Below the pieces are notes generated by a model. It saw only the letters and a list, made by a program, of their open reading frames with translations, was not told the DNA's origin and ran no database searches. The position numbers were made by a program, and so were the translations under genes. 64,000 nucleotides of DNA from NCBI RefSeq assembly GCF_004118325.1, contig NZ_RDFA01000010.1:30048-94047 (forward strand), given 5' to 3'. Shown in pieces: positions 44,248-52,430 of this stretch (positions are counted from its first letter, which is position 1; the number at the start of each line of letters is the position of its first letter). This DNA is from Halorientalis pallida (lineage in GTDB: Archaea > Halobacteriota > Halobacteria > Halobacteriales > Haloarculaceae).

Positions 44248-44850
44248 ATGACGGCGACCGAGTCCGGGACCTACCGGGTCTACGGGAGCGACCGCGACGA
44301 GGGGGAGCTGAACTTCGTCGAGCAGGGAACCGAACAGCCGACCTACGTCCGCGCAGACGGGTACGACGAGCCCCTGGCCGACGCCGTCGCCGACCTCCGC
44401 CCGGGCTACCTCGTCGAGGCCACGCTCGACTGGAGCCAGGAACCGGCCACCATCACCGACCTGACCGTCCTGACCCGCACACTGCTGTTCGTCGCCGACG
44501 ACACGGCAGACATCTTCGAGCGCGCCACGGAGACCTTCCAGGAGGCTCGCAGGGAGGAGATGCCGATCTACCCGACCCAGACGTTCGACACCGACGGCGA
44601 GCCCAACGGCGTCCTCTACGTCGTCGCAAGACAGGCCGGCGAACGTGACCTGTTCGCCGAGTTCTGTGACGGCCGCAAGACCATCGAACCGATGCTCGGG
44701 AAGATCGAGACCGGCGGCGTCGAACCGCCCTACGAGGTGTTCTGTATCCGCCCCGCGACCGAACCGTTCTTCGTGATCTACATCGCGCTGGATGCCGGCG
44801 GTCTGCTCGCCGAGACGCTCCACGACGAGTACGACCCCGAACATCCCTGA
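44248..44850 (+). CDS. Conserved haloarchaeal protein
   Basis: This 200-residue protein begins with a beta-rich segment (SGTYRVYGSDRDEGELNFVE) with FEQGTEQPTYVRADG-like strands, and a C-terminal half containing GERDLFAEFCDGRKTIEPML and EVFCIRPATEPFFVIYIALD. No known catalytic motif. The ATG at 44248 is preferred over an in-frame GTG at 44239. It is followed by another small hypothetical gene 42 nt on, likely co-transcribed. Function unknown. Confidence 0.7.
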   Translation: MTATESGTYRVYGSDRDEGELNFVEQGTEQPTYVRADGYDEPLADAVADLRPGYLVEATLDWSQEPATITDLTVLTRTLLFVADDTADIFERATETFQEARREEMPIYPTQTFDTDGEPNGVLYVVARQAGERDLFAEFCDGRKTIEPMLGKIETGGVEPPYEVFCIRPATEPFFVIYIALDAGGLLAETLHDEYDPEHP

Positions 44851-44892
44851 ACCCGCCCCAAGAGCCAAGCCCCGTTCGGCGCTAGGTGGGCT

Positions 44893-45246
44893 ATGTCCAC
44901 CCCCGAGGATATCTACGAGCGCATCGAGAACCGCCTCGTGAGCCACGGCATCTACGTGACCGACTTCGAACGGGGCGATCCCCTCGAGATCACCTACGAG
45001 ACCGTCCACGCCGGGGAGAGCGGGACCGTCCCCGACCGAGACATCGGCCGACTCTGTAACGTCCTCCGGGAGTTCCGCGCGGAGGGCTGGGAGCCGGTCG
45101 ACCTCCGGGCAGTCGTCACCGACCTGGAGGGCGAGCGACTGGGGTCGTGGGCAGCCGAGGCCGCGTGGTTCCGCCGGCTGGGCCGCGACGAGATCACCGA
45201 AACCGAGTTCTCACAGCGCGTGCTGGAGACCGTCGAGACAGCCTGA
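44893..45246 (+). CDS. Conserved haloarchaeal protein
   Basis: This 117-residue protein has a helical opening (TPEDIYERIENRLVSHGIYV), a short beta hairpin (LEITYETVHAG), and a C-terminal helical part (GRLCNVLREFRAEGWEPVDL, WAAEAAWFRRLGRDEI). No motif recognised; no membrane segment. It follows the previous small gene by 42 nt and precedes the thioesterase by 64 nt. These three may share transcription. Function unknown. Confidence 0.68.
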   Translation: MSTPEDIYERIENRLVSHGIYVTDFERGDPLEITYETVHAGESGTVPDRDIGRLCNVLREFRAEGWEPVDLRAVVTDLEGERLGSWAAEAAWFRRLGRDEITETEFSQRVLETVETA

Positions 45247-45310
45247 GCGGGGCGACCTGTCCCCAGACCCACCGGTAGGATTAACTGCCGGGCGCTCGCC
45301 CTCCTCGGGC

Positions 45311-45742
45311 ATGAACGTCCCTGTCGTCTGGGAGAACCGCGTGCGCTTCGAGGAGACCGACATGCAGGGCGTCGTCTTCTACGCCAACTACGTCACGTTC
45401 CAGGACGAGACCTTCTCGGCCTTTCTCCGCGAGATCGGGTACAGCTACCAGGACGTCGAGACGGCCGGGTGGGACGTCCACGTCGTCAACGTCGACATGG
45501 ACTACCGCGGCCAGGCCACCTTCGCCGACGAACTGGTCCACGGCTACCGGATCGAGCGCATCGGCGAGTCGAGCATGACCGGCGAGTACGTCGCCCGGCG
45601 GGCCGACGACGAGGAACTCCTCGCGGAGGGCACCGTCACCCACGTCGCCGTCGACAGCGAGACCGGCGAAACGACCCGCATTCCCGACGCCTTCCGCGAG
45701 GCCGTCGCCGCGTTCCAGGAGACGCCGCCCCAAGAGAGCTAA
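45311..45742 (+). CDS. Hotdog-fold acyl-CoA thioesterase (YbgC/FadM-like)
   Basis: This 143-residue protein has the 4HBT motif RFEETDMQGVVFYANYVTFQD, in which the Asp after Thr is catalytic in YbgC-like enzymes, followed by FLREIGYSYQDVETAG, VNVDMDYRGQATFADELV and VTHVAVDSETGETTRIP. It should hydrolyse acyl-CoA thioesters in the cytoplasm. Haloarchaea lack bacterial fatty-acid membranes, so the substrate is likely a small or aromatic acyl-CoA. It shares CTAA with the stop of the convergent downstream gene. Confidence 0.9.
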   Translation: MNVPVVWENRVRFEETDMQGVVFYANYVTFQDETFSAFLREIGYSYQDVETAGWDVHVVNVDMDYRGQATFADELVHGYRIERIGESSMTGEYVARRADDEELLAEGTVTHVAVDSETGETTRIPDAFREAVAAFQETPPQES

Positions 45743-46362
45743 CAGACCGGTTTCGGGTCGATCCCCATGCCCTCCAGGGCCTCGACGTAGTCGTCGTACG
45801 CCGCCGCGACGGCCGCCTCGGCCGCCGTCGCGGCTCGTTCCCACTCCTCGTCGGACCCGCAGCTGTCCTCGAGCAACGCCAGCCCCGCGTCCCGCCGGTC
45901 GTCGGCCCCGGTCCGGACTTCGCGGATCAGATCCGCCCGTCGCTCGTCGGCCTCGTTGACGAAGAAGTTGACCGCCTGCAACAGGATGCGGTCCAGCACC
46001 AGCGACGCCCCCACGAGGCCGGCCCCGGCACGCGTCACGTCGTCGTCCTGCCCGCCGACCCCCGTTTCGAGTCCGCTCTCGTCGGGTATCGCCTCCAAGT
46101 CCGCGTCGAGGCGGTCGGCGTGATCGCCCGCGGTCTCGGTGGCCGTCTCGAAGGCCTCGGCGACGCGCTCGTCGTCGGTTTCCTCGCTCCACCGCCGGAA
46201 GGCGTCGGCGTGAAACAGTTCGGTGGCGGCCAGTACGCCCAGCACGGTGTCGGTGTCGAGGTCGGCCCCGGTCGCGGCCAGCAGGGCCTTGTCCGAGCCG
46301 AGGCGTTCGAGGGCAGTTCGTTCGTTCTCCCGAACCCGGTCGAGAAGCTGCTGTCCGTCCAT
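45739..46362 (-). CDS. Ala/Glu-rich helical protein (rubrerythrin-like region possible)
   Basis: This 207-residue protein is predicted to be all-helical, with many Glu, Asp and Ala (ENERTALERLGSDKALLAAT, AATELFHADAFRRWSEE, ATETAGDHADRLDADL, NFFVNEADERRADLIREV, EAAVAAAYDDYVEALEG). Several Glu and His residues are placed at helical intervals as in ferritin-like proteins, but no full diiron motif is visible. I would not assign it to a family firmly. The ATG at 46362 was chosen as it starts the first helix. Convergent with the thioesterase, sharing 4 nt. Confidence 0.68.
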   Translation of the reverse strand: MDGQQLLDRVRENERTALERLGSDKALLAATGADLDTDTVLGVLAATELFHADAFRRWSEETDDERVAEAFETATETAGDHADRLDADLEAIPDESGLETGVGGQDDDVTRAGAGLVGASLVLDRILLQAVNFFVNEADERRADLIREVRTGADDRRDAGLALLEDSCGSDEEWERAATAAEAAVAAAYDDYVEALEGMGIDPKPVC

Positions 46363-46437
46363 ACCGTCGCGTTGGTCAGCCGGCGGCTTAGCTTCCCGGG
46401 CCCGTCACGGCCGCTCGTCGCCCCCATTCCCGGGTCG

Positions 46438-46443
46438 TTTATT
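46438..46443 (+). promoter_or_regulatory. TATA-like box of the rhodanese/MBL gene
   Basis: TTTATT is centred about 27 nt before the ATG at 46468, predicting a leaderless transcript and confirming the start. Confidence 0.6.
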
Positions 46444-46467
46444 CACGACGGCGGCCTACCCACGGGC

Positions 46468-47646
46468 ATGAGCGACTACCCCGAACCCGACGTGGCGGTC
46501 GACTCGCGGTCGCCGGACTGGCTGGCCGGTCGACTGGCCGCCGGCGACCCCGTCCGCCTGCTCGACGTGCGCAACCGCGACGAGTTCGAGGACTGGCAGA
46601 TAACGGGTCCGTCGGTCGAGGCGAGCCTGATCCCGTACATGCAGTGGCTCCAGGCGGAGGTGCAGGACGCAGTGGCCGACCGCGCCGAAGAGATCGGCGG
46701 CGACGGGCCGATCACCGTCGTCTGTGGCAAGGGCGAAGCCAGCGCCTACGTCGCCGGCCTGCTCACCGAGGCCGGGCTCGACGCCCACAACCTCGACGAG
46801 GGCATGGAGGGCTGGGCCCGCGTCGCCCGCACGGTCGAACTGCCCTGTGACGCCGCGACGGTCCTCCAGTTCCAGCGGCCAGCGAGTGGCTGTCTCTCCT
46901 ATCTCGTCGTCGCCGGCGACGAGGCCGCCGTGATCGACCCGCTCAGAGCCTTCAGCGACCGGTACGTCGCGGCGACCACAGAGCGGGACGCCGAGATCAC
47001 GACCGTCGTGGACACGCACGTCCACGCCGACCACGTCAGCGGGCTCCGGGAACTCGCAGACGAAACCGGCGCGACGGCCGTCTTGCCCCGGTTGAGCCAC
47101 CAGCGCGGTGTCGAGTACGACGTGGAGACGATCATCGACGGCGAAGAGATCGAGACGGGCGACGCGACCCTCCGTGCGGTCCACCTGCCCGGCCACACGA
47201 CGGGGACGACCGGGTTCGCCGTCGGCGACGTGCTCCTGTCGGGGGACAGCCTCTTTCTCGAATCGGTCGCCCGGCCGGACCTCCAGCGCGGCGAGGGCGG
47301 CGCGGAGGCGCTGGCGGCCCAGCTGTACGAGTCCCTGATCGAACGGCTGGCCGACTTCGACGACGACACGCTGGTCGCGCCGGGCCACTACAGCGAGGGC
47401 ACCGACCCCGACGCGGACGGCGCTTTCGCTGCCAACCTCGGGGACCTGCGCGAGCGTCTGCCAGTCTTCGATATGGATCGGACGGCGTTCACCGCCCGGA
47501 TCGTGCGGGACATGCCGCCCCAGCCCGACAACTTCGAGCGCATCGTCGCCGCCAACCTCGGGCTGGCGGACCTGGACGACGCCGCGGCCTTCGAGGTCGA
47601 ACTCGGGCCGAACAACTGCGCCGCCACTCCATCGCTCGGGGAGTGA
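46468..47646 (+). CDS. Rhodanese-metallo-beta-lactamase fusion (persulfide dioxygenase-like)
   Basis: This 392-residue protein has an N-terminal rhodanese domain (LLDVRNRDEFEDW; catalytic-loop VVCGKGEASAYVAG with one Cys) and a C-terminal MBL-fold domain. The MBL motifs are THVHADHVSGL, HLPGHTTGTTGF, LLSGDSLFLESVARPDLQ and APGHY, matching ETHE1/CstB-type persulfide dioxygenases, which oxidise glutathione or CoA persulfide to sulfite and use iron. In CstB the order is MBL first, rhodanese last; here rhodanese leads. It probably handles sulfane sulfur. It starts at the ATG at 46468, leaderless. Confidence 0.88.
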   Translation: MSDYPEPDVAVDSRSPDWLAGRLAAGDPVRLLDVRNRDEFEDWQITGPSVEASLIPYMQWLQAEVQDAVADRAEEIGGDGPITVVCGKGEASAYVAGLLTEAGLDAHNLDEGMEGWARVARTVELPCDAATVLQFQRPASGCLSYLVVAGDEAAVIDPLRAFSDRYVAATTERDAEITTVVDTHVHADHVSGLRELADETGATAVLPRLSHQRGVEYDVETIIDGEEIETGDATLRAVHLPGHTTGTTGFAVGDVLLSGDSLFLESVARPDLQRGEGGAEALAAQLYESLIERLADFDDDTLVAPGHYSEGTDPDADGAFAANLGDLRERLPVFDMDRTAFTARIVRDMPPQPDNFERIVAANLGLADLDDAAAFEVELGPNNCAATPSLGE

Positions 47647-47709
47647 GTGTTACGGACACGAACGAAACGGCCGTTTCCGTTTCCAGCTAGTGCTGAAAAA
47701 CCAGCCTAC

Positions 47710-47750
47710 GCTAACTCTGGAAACCCGAAATCTGCCACTGCTAATTCTGG
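47710..47750. repeat. Two direct repeats GCTAAYTCTGG, 30 bp apart
   Basis: Copies at 47710-47720 (GCTAACTCTGG) and 47740-47750 (GCTAATTCTGG) are exactly 30 bp apart, just before a GATTTATGA box (from 47753) and about 35 bp from the start codon of the following SDR gene. Their position suggests binding sites for an activator on one face of the helix. Confidence 0.5.
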
Positions 47751-47784
47751 TAGATTTATGACGGTGGAGCGAATCGTTCGGGGC

Positions 47785-48558
47785 ATGCGACTGGAAGACA
47801 AGACGGTGTTCATCACCGGTGCCGGGTCCGGTATCGGGCAGGCCACTTCGCTGCGCTGTGCGGAGGAGGGTGCCTATGTAATCGCGACGGACGTCGACGA
47901 GGAGAGCGCCGAGGAGACCGCCGAGAAGGTCGAGGGTCTCGACACCGGTGGCGCGGAAGCCCACCGCGTCGACGTGACCCAGGCCGACGAGTTCCAGGCG
48001 GCCGTCGAGGCCGTCCACGAGCAACACGGGCTGGACGTGATAATCAACAACGCCGGGACGGGCCACCCGCCCGCCGTCGTGGAGGACATCAACGAGTCGA
48101 TGCGGGACTTCGTGATCGACGTGAACCTGAAGGGGGTCTGGAACGGCTGTCACGCGGCGCTCCCGCTGATGAAAGAGCAGGGCCACGGGGCCATCGTCAA
48201 CGTCGGCTCGCTGGCATCCGTCTTCGGCCTGCCGCGCAACGCCGCCTACTCGATGACCAAAGGCGCGGTCCTGAACTTCACGCGTGCCGTCGCCTCCGAG
48301 GCCGGCCGCGACGGCGTCCGGGCCAACACGGTCTGTCCGGGCTTCACCGACACGCCGCTGGTCGAGCAGATGCTCGCCACCTCGGACGACCCCGAGGCCG
48401 CCCGGAAGAAGATGGAGGAGGGCTACCCGCTCGGTCGCCTTGGCGAACCCGAGGAGATCGCCGACGCCATCGTCTTCCTGGCCTCCGACGAGGCCTCCTG
48501 GATCACCGGCGAGGGCCTGCTCGTCGACGGCGGCTACCGGGCCTCCGGCGGCGGATAG
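47785..48558 (+). CDS. Classical short-chain dehydrogenase/reductase
   Basis: This 257-residue NAD(P)-dependent oxidoreductase carries TGAGSGIGQATSLRC (cofactor loop), NNAG (IINNAGTGHPP), active-site Ser in GAIVNVGSLASVFG, and YSMTKGA (YxxxK). The C-terminal PLGRLGEPEEIADAIVFLAS is the usual SDR ending; VDGGYRASGGG completes it. FabG-like or sugar/alcohol dehydrogenase specificity cannot be chosen. The ATG at 47785 follows a GATTTATGA box by about 28 nt. Very similar in design to the SDR at 57054. Confidence 0.92.
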   Translation: MRLEDKTVFITGAGSGIGQATSLRCAEEGAYVIATDVDEESAEETAEKVEGLDTGGAEAHRVDVTQADEFQAAVEAVHEQHGLDVIINNAGTGHPPAVVEDINESMRDFVIDVNLKGVWNGCHAALPLMKEQGHGAIVNVGSLASVFGLPRNAAYSMTKGAVLNFTRAVASEAGRDGVRANTVCPGFTDTPLVEQMLATSDDPEAARKKMEEGYPLGRLGEPEEIADAIVFLASDEASWITGEGLLVDGGYRASGGG

Positions 48559-48561
48559 CGC

Positions 48562-49920
48562 TCATCCTCCCGTCCCGTTCGGATCGAACTCTTTGCCGAA
48601 GACGAGGAACACGCCGGTCCCGAGCAGGCCGATGGCCGTGGCCACGCCGAAGGCCAGTTCCGGCGAGACGGCGTCGTAGAGGTACCCGCCGACCAGCGCG
48701 CTCGGGATGGTGAGCGTGTTCCGCAAGAGGTAGTACGCGCCAGTGACCCGGCCGCCGGCGTTTTGCTCGGCCGGACCGACGATCAACGCCTTGTGGGCGG
48801 GCAGACCGGCGAACCTGAGCCCCGAGAACGCAAAGAGCAGGCCCACGATCAGCGGGTCGGCGGGCGCGTTGATCAACAAGACTGGGAAGATCGCGTAGAC
48901 CGAAAAGCCGAGCGCGACCACGGGCTTGAGTCCGATCCGGTCGGCGAGTCTCGTCACCGGGACCATCGACATCAGCGCGACGACCATCTCGACGGCCAAC
49001 AGGACGCCGAAGAGGGCGTCGGGCGAGAGATAGCCCACGAGCGGGAGCGTCGCGTCGACCGTCAGAAACTCCGTGACGACGATGACGAAGAAGACGTACA
49101 CCATGCCGTTGGCGAAGCGCACGAGCGTGTCGCCCGCCAGCAGCGGTGGGAGCGCTGGCGGCATGGATCGGAGGTCGTCGGCGACCGCCGACAGTCCCGC
49201 GAAGGTCTTCCCGATACTGTCGTCGCTGGAGTCGTAGAGGACGTGCTGGGCGACCGTCGCGACCAGCCCGAACGCGGCGGCCACGAGGAGCACCGCCTGA
49301 AAGCCCACATCGAACCCGTAGACGGCGATCAGGCCGGCCGCGAGCAGCGGCCCGACGAGGAAGGCCAACCGACGGACGGTTTCGGTGCTCGCGAAGCCGG
49401 TCGCCAGCCGGTCGGGCGGGACGGCCTGTTTCACCACCGCGAAGGTCGCGCCGAGCCCGAACGACTTCCAGGCCTGGGCGAGGAAGAGGCCGAGGAAGAT
49501 ACCCACGGGGAGGACGACCGCCTCGACGGTCACGAGCGGGAGGACGGAGAGGTCGACGGTGACGGTGCCAAACAGCGGGGCGGCCAGCCACACCAGAAAG
49601 CCGACCGTCGAGGCCAGTCCGAACGCCGTCAACGCCAGTCGCGACCCGATCCGGTCGGAGAGAGCCCCACCGGGATAGGGATAGACCGCGCTGATGAGGT
49701 TGCCGACGGTGCCGTACAGTCCGATAGCCAGTCCGCCAGCGCCCAGCAGGCTCATGTAGCGTGGCACGTACCGGCCGGTCATCTGGAAGCCGAGACTAAA
49801 GGCGAACATCGCCACCGAGAGGACTAACACGTCCCGTTCGAGCGCGAAGAAGGCCCGGAGCGTCCCCAGCACGCTCTCCCCGTCGTCCTCGGCGCGTCCC
49901 TCCCCGGCGGCGTCGGCCAT
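48562..49920 (-). CDS. Major facilitator superfamily transporter
   Basis: This 452-residue membrane protein has twelve predicted helices in two six-helix halves, with an MFS cytoplasmic-loop signature (YPGGALSDRIGSRLALTAFG) between helices 2 and 3 and a matching loop after the central linker (RLADRIGLKPVVALGF). The central loop contains DSSDDSIGKTFAGLSAV. The substrate cannot be told. It ends 4 nt from the SDR gene on the other strand (convergent). No regulator is adjacent. Confidence 0.88.
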   Translation of the reverse strand: MADAAGEGRAEDDGESVLGTLRAFFALERDVLVLSVAMFAFSLGFQMTGRYVPRYMSLLGAGGLAIGLYGTVGNLISAVYPYPGGALSDRIGSRLALTAFGLASTVGFLVWLAAPLFGTVTVDLSVLPLVTVEAVVLPVGIFLGLFLAQAWKSFGLGATFAVVKQAVPPDRLATGFASTETVRRLAFLVGPLLAAGLIAVYGFDVGFQAVLLVAAAFGLVATVAQHVLYDSSDDSIGKTFAGLSAVADDLRSMPPALPPLLAGDTLVRFANGMVYVFFVIVVTEFLTVDATLPLVGYLSPDALFGVLLAVEMVVALMSMVPVTRLADRIGLKPVVALGFSVYAIFPVLLINAPADPLIVGLLFAFSGLRFAGLPAHKALIVGPAEQNAGGRVTGAYYLLRNTLTIPSALVGGYLYDAVSPELAFGVATAIGLLGTGVFLVFGKEFDPNGTGG

Positions 49921-50040
49921 ACTACGCCTTGGGAGGTGGCCGAGTTAAATCGCGGTTCCGACGGCTCCTGTGTGGAACGTACTCAAACCAAAACAGCGCC
50001 CGGCGGGCGGCGTGTCCGAATCGACCGTCCGTCGTGCCGG

Positions 50041-51261
50041 TCAGGCGCGCCGTCGCAGGACGAGGACGGCCAGCAGGGCGGCCACGACGGCGGCGACGGG
50101 CGTGAAGCCGGGACCGATACCGCTGGAGGTCGTCGACTCGTCGTCGGTGGTTTCGACTTCGGTGGCGGTGTCCTCGGGTGTCGGACCGCCCGGCCGGACG
50201 GCTTCGACGGTCGAACTGTCCGAGAGTCCCTCGGACTCGGCGCTGATCGTGTGTTCGCCGGGATCGGCGATCCGGACCTCGAGTTCGCCGCTCTCGTCGG
50301 TCTCGCCGACCTGCTCACCGTCGAGCATGACCGGCACACCCTCCTGTGGCGTTCCGTACTCGTTCGTGAGCGTGATCCGGATGCTGCCGTTCGCCAGGAT
50401 CTGTGCGTCCGAGATGGCCATGTTGAGCGCCTCGGTCTTCCGGATGGTCGCGTCGAGCGACGTGTCACGTTCACCGACCTCCAGGGTTTCGTTCACCGTC
50501 TCGTAGCCGTCCTTGGTGATCCGCACCTCGAGATCGGAGTTGACGGGGACGCTGGCCGTCGCCTCGCCGTCGGCGAGCGTCGTCGTGCTGGTGGGAATCG
50601 CCGGGATCGAGATCGACGCGCCCTCGACCGGTTCCGCCGGGTCGAAGTGGTCGTCCCGGACCTCGAAGGTCGCGATCACCGACCCCGTCTGGATGCGGGT
50701 CGTGATGCTCACGTCACCGTCCACATCGAACGTCGTTCCGTTGGACTCGTATCCGGACTTGAACGCGCGGAGCGTGTACTCGCCCTGTTCGATGGTGCCG
50801 CTCTGATGGACTCCGTTCGAGTTCGTTCGGGCGTTCACGACGGTCTCGCCGTCGTGGAACAACTGGACGACGGCGTTGTTGACCGGCACACCGTTGCCGT
50901 CGCGCACCTGAACCTCGGCGGTGCCCTTCTCGGCGACGGTGATCGTCACCGACTCCTGGCCGACGCTGTCGACCTCGTAGGGCGTGTTTCGCACGTACTC
51001 GTCGCTCTGGACGGAGATATCCACGTCTGCACCCTGCGGCACGTCGATCAGCGCCTGGCCGTTCGAGGCGGTCGTCGCCGTCCGGTTCCCGTCGTCCCAG
51101 GTCGCGGTCAGCTCCGCACCGCCGACGGCCATCCCGGCCTCGTTCTCGACCGTGACGGTGAGCGTGACGAGGTCGCTCTGTGTCGTCCCTGCGGTCGCTA
51201 CCGCCGGAACGGCGGCCACCACGACGACGACAGCGAGAAGCAACGTCGTTGTCCGGTTCAT
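50041..51261 (-). CDS. Secreted Ig-like surface protein with PGF-CTERM anchor
   Basis: The 406-residue product has an N-terminal signal peptide (MNRTTTLLLAVVVVVAAVPA), several carboxypeptidase-regulatory-like or Ig-like repeats (ENEAGMAVGGAELTATWDDG, GNGVPVNNAVVQLFHDG, TNEYGTPQEGVPVMLDG), each followed by a short motif with a Gly-Glu-Tyr/His-type turn, then a Thr/Glu-rich spacer and a C-terminal GIGPGFTPVAAVVAALLAVL with a basic tail. That end is the PGF-CTERM signal for archaeosortase processing. Probably a surface glycoprotein; Asn-x-Ser/Thr sequons are frequent. Confidence 0.87.
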   Translation of the reverse strand: MNRTTTLLLAVVVVVAAVPAVATAGTTQSDLVTLTVTVENEAGMAVGGAELTATWDDGNRTATTASNGQALIDVPQGADVDISVQSDEYVRNTPYEVDSVGQESVTITVAEKGTAEVQVRDGNGVPVNNAVVQLFHDGETVVNARTNSNGVHQSGTIEQGEYTLRAFKSGYESNGTTFDVDGDVSITTRIQTGSVIATFEVRDDHFDPAEPVEGASISIPAIPTSTTTLADGEATASVPVNSDLEVRITKDGYETVNETLEVGERDTSLDATIRKTEALNMAISDAQILANGSIRITLTNEYGTPQEGVPVMLDGEQVGETDESGELEVRIADPGEHTISAESEGLSDSSTVEAVRPGGPTPEDTATEVETTDDESTTSSGIGPGFTPVAAVVAALLAVLVLRRRA

Positions 51262-51370
51262 GTCCGGTGAGTCGGAACACTCTCATATACGTTTGTCGGC
51301 TGTCACCGACCGACGCCGTCCCGAAAAGATGCCTGCGAGGCCAGGATCGAGGCCCTCGACCCGTGTCGAG

Positions 51371-52342
51371 CTATCTGAGGGGACCGCCGCCGCCACCCGG
51401 TGAGCCGTCGTCGAGGTCCGCGACGACGTGCTCGACTTCCGAGGGGTCGATGGTCGGGACCGGCCCGTGGATCGTGCGGGTCAGCGCCGCCGCGGCCACC
51501 CCGTGGGCCAGCGCGCCGCCCACGTCGTCGCCGGCCAGCCGCCGACCCAGGAACGCCCCGACGAAGGCGTCGTGTTGCCCGGTCACGTCGACGGCGTCGG
51601 TCTCGACGGCGTCGCGCTCGTGGATCGTCGCGTCGTGCCAGACCAGCGCCCCGTGTTCGCCCCGGGTCATCACGACCGTCTCGAAGTCACCCTCGTTGGC
51701 GAGTTGGTGGGCCATCTCGGGTGGCTTGCCGGTCTGTTTCAGCACGCGCTGAGCCTCCTCCGTGTTGGTGACGAACACGTCGACGGCCGGGAACAGCTCG
51801 GTGATCGTCTCGCGGGCGTCCTCGCTCGACCACAGGTCGGGTCGATAGTCCAGCCCGAGGACCGACTTGCCGCCAGCGGCCCGCAACACCGCCTGTGTCG
51901 TCTCGACCACGTCCTCGGAGAGCGCCAGCGACTCGCCGCTGGCGAACACCGTCTCGGCGTTCTGGACGGTGTCCATCGCCAACCCGCCTGGTTCGATGGT
52001 CTCCAGCGCGGTCCTGTCGCGGTCGTCGACGCTCGTGCTCCTCCGGGGCGTCGTGCCGTGCTCGTAGAAGGTCAGTCCCTGGCGCCCCTCGTCGGCGTCG
52101 GCCCAAGTCACGTCGGCCGTGAGCCCGTGCCCGCGAAGCGTCGAGACCGCCCGCCGGCCCAGCGGCGTGTCCGACAGCTTCGACATCCAGGCCACGTCGG
52201 TCCCCAGTCTGCTCGCCGCGACCGCGACGTTGCTCGCCGCCCCCGTCGTCCACACGTCGAACTGTTCGGCCGTCTCCAGTCGTGCCGTCGGCGGCGGCGA
52301 CAACCGCAACACCGCCTCCCCGAACGTCACCAGCTGTGTCAT
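51371..52342 (-). CDS. PfkB-family sugar kinase with altered active-site loop
   Basis: This 323-residue protein has PfkB signatures: QLVTFGEAVLRLSPPPTARL, the GAASNVAVAASRLG segment, and FVTNTEEAQRVLKQTG. The usual GAGD anion-hole motif reads TGQHDAFVGAFLGRRLA: the catalytic Asp stays but the two residues before it are Gln-His rather than Ala-Gly. Overall order fits 2-keto-3-deoxygluconate kinase or similar sugar kinases of the haloarchaeal semi-phosphorylative pathway, but identity is not proven. The ATG at 52342 was chosen since upstream codons lack support. Confidence 0.83.
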   Translation of the reverse strand: MTQLVTFGEAVLRLSPPPTARLETAEQFDVWTTGAASNVAVAASRLGTDVAWMSKLSDTPLGRRAVSTLRGHGLTADVTWADADEGRQGLTFYEHGTTPRRSTSVDDRDRTALETIEPGGLAMDTVQNAETVFASGESLALSEDVVETTQAVLRAAGGKSVLGLDYRPDLWSSEDARETITELFPAVDVFVTNTEEAQRVLKQTGKPPEMAHQLANEGDFETVVMTRGEHGALVWHDATIHERDAVETDAVDVTGQHDAFVGAFLGRRLAGDDVGGALAHGVAAAALTRTIHGPVPTIDPSEVEHVVADLDDGSPGGGGGPLR

Positions 52343-52430
52343 ATCTCCAACATCGGAGTCGGGGGGTTTAGTTCGTGTGGTGGGTTCGCACGCCGACACC
52401 GTCGCGCCCGCCCTCTCCCGGCCGCCGGGC

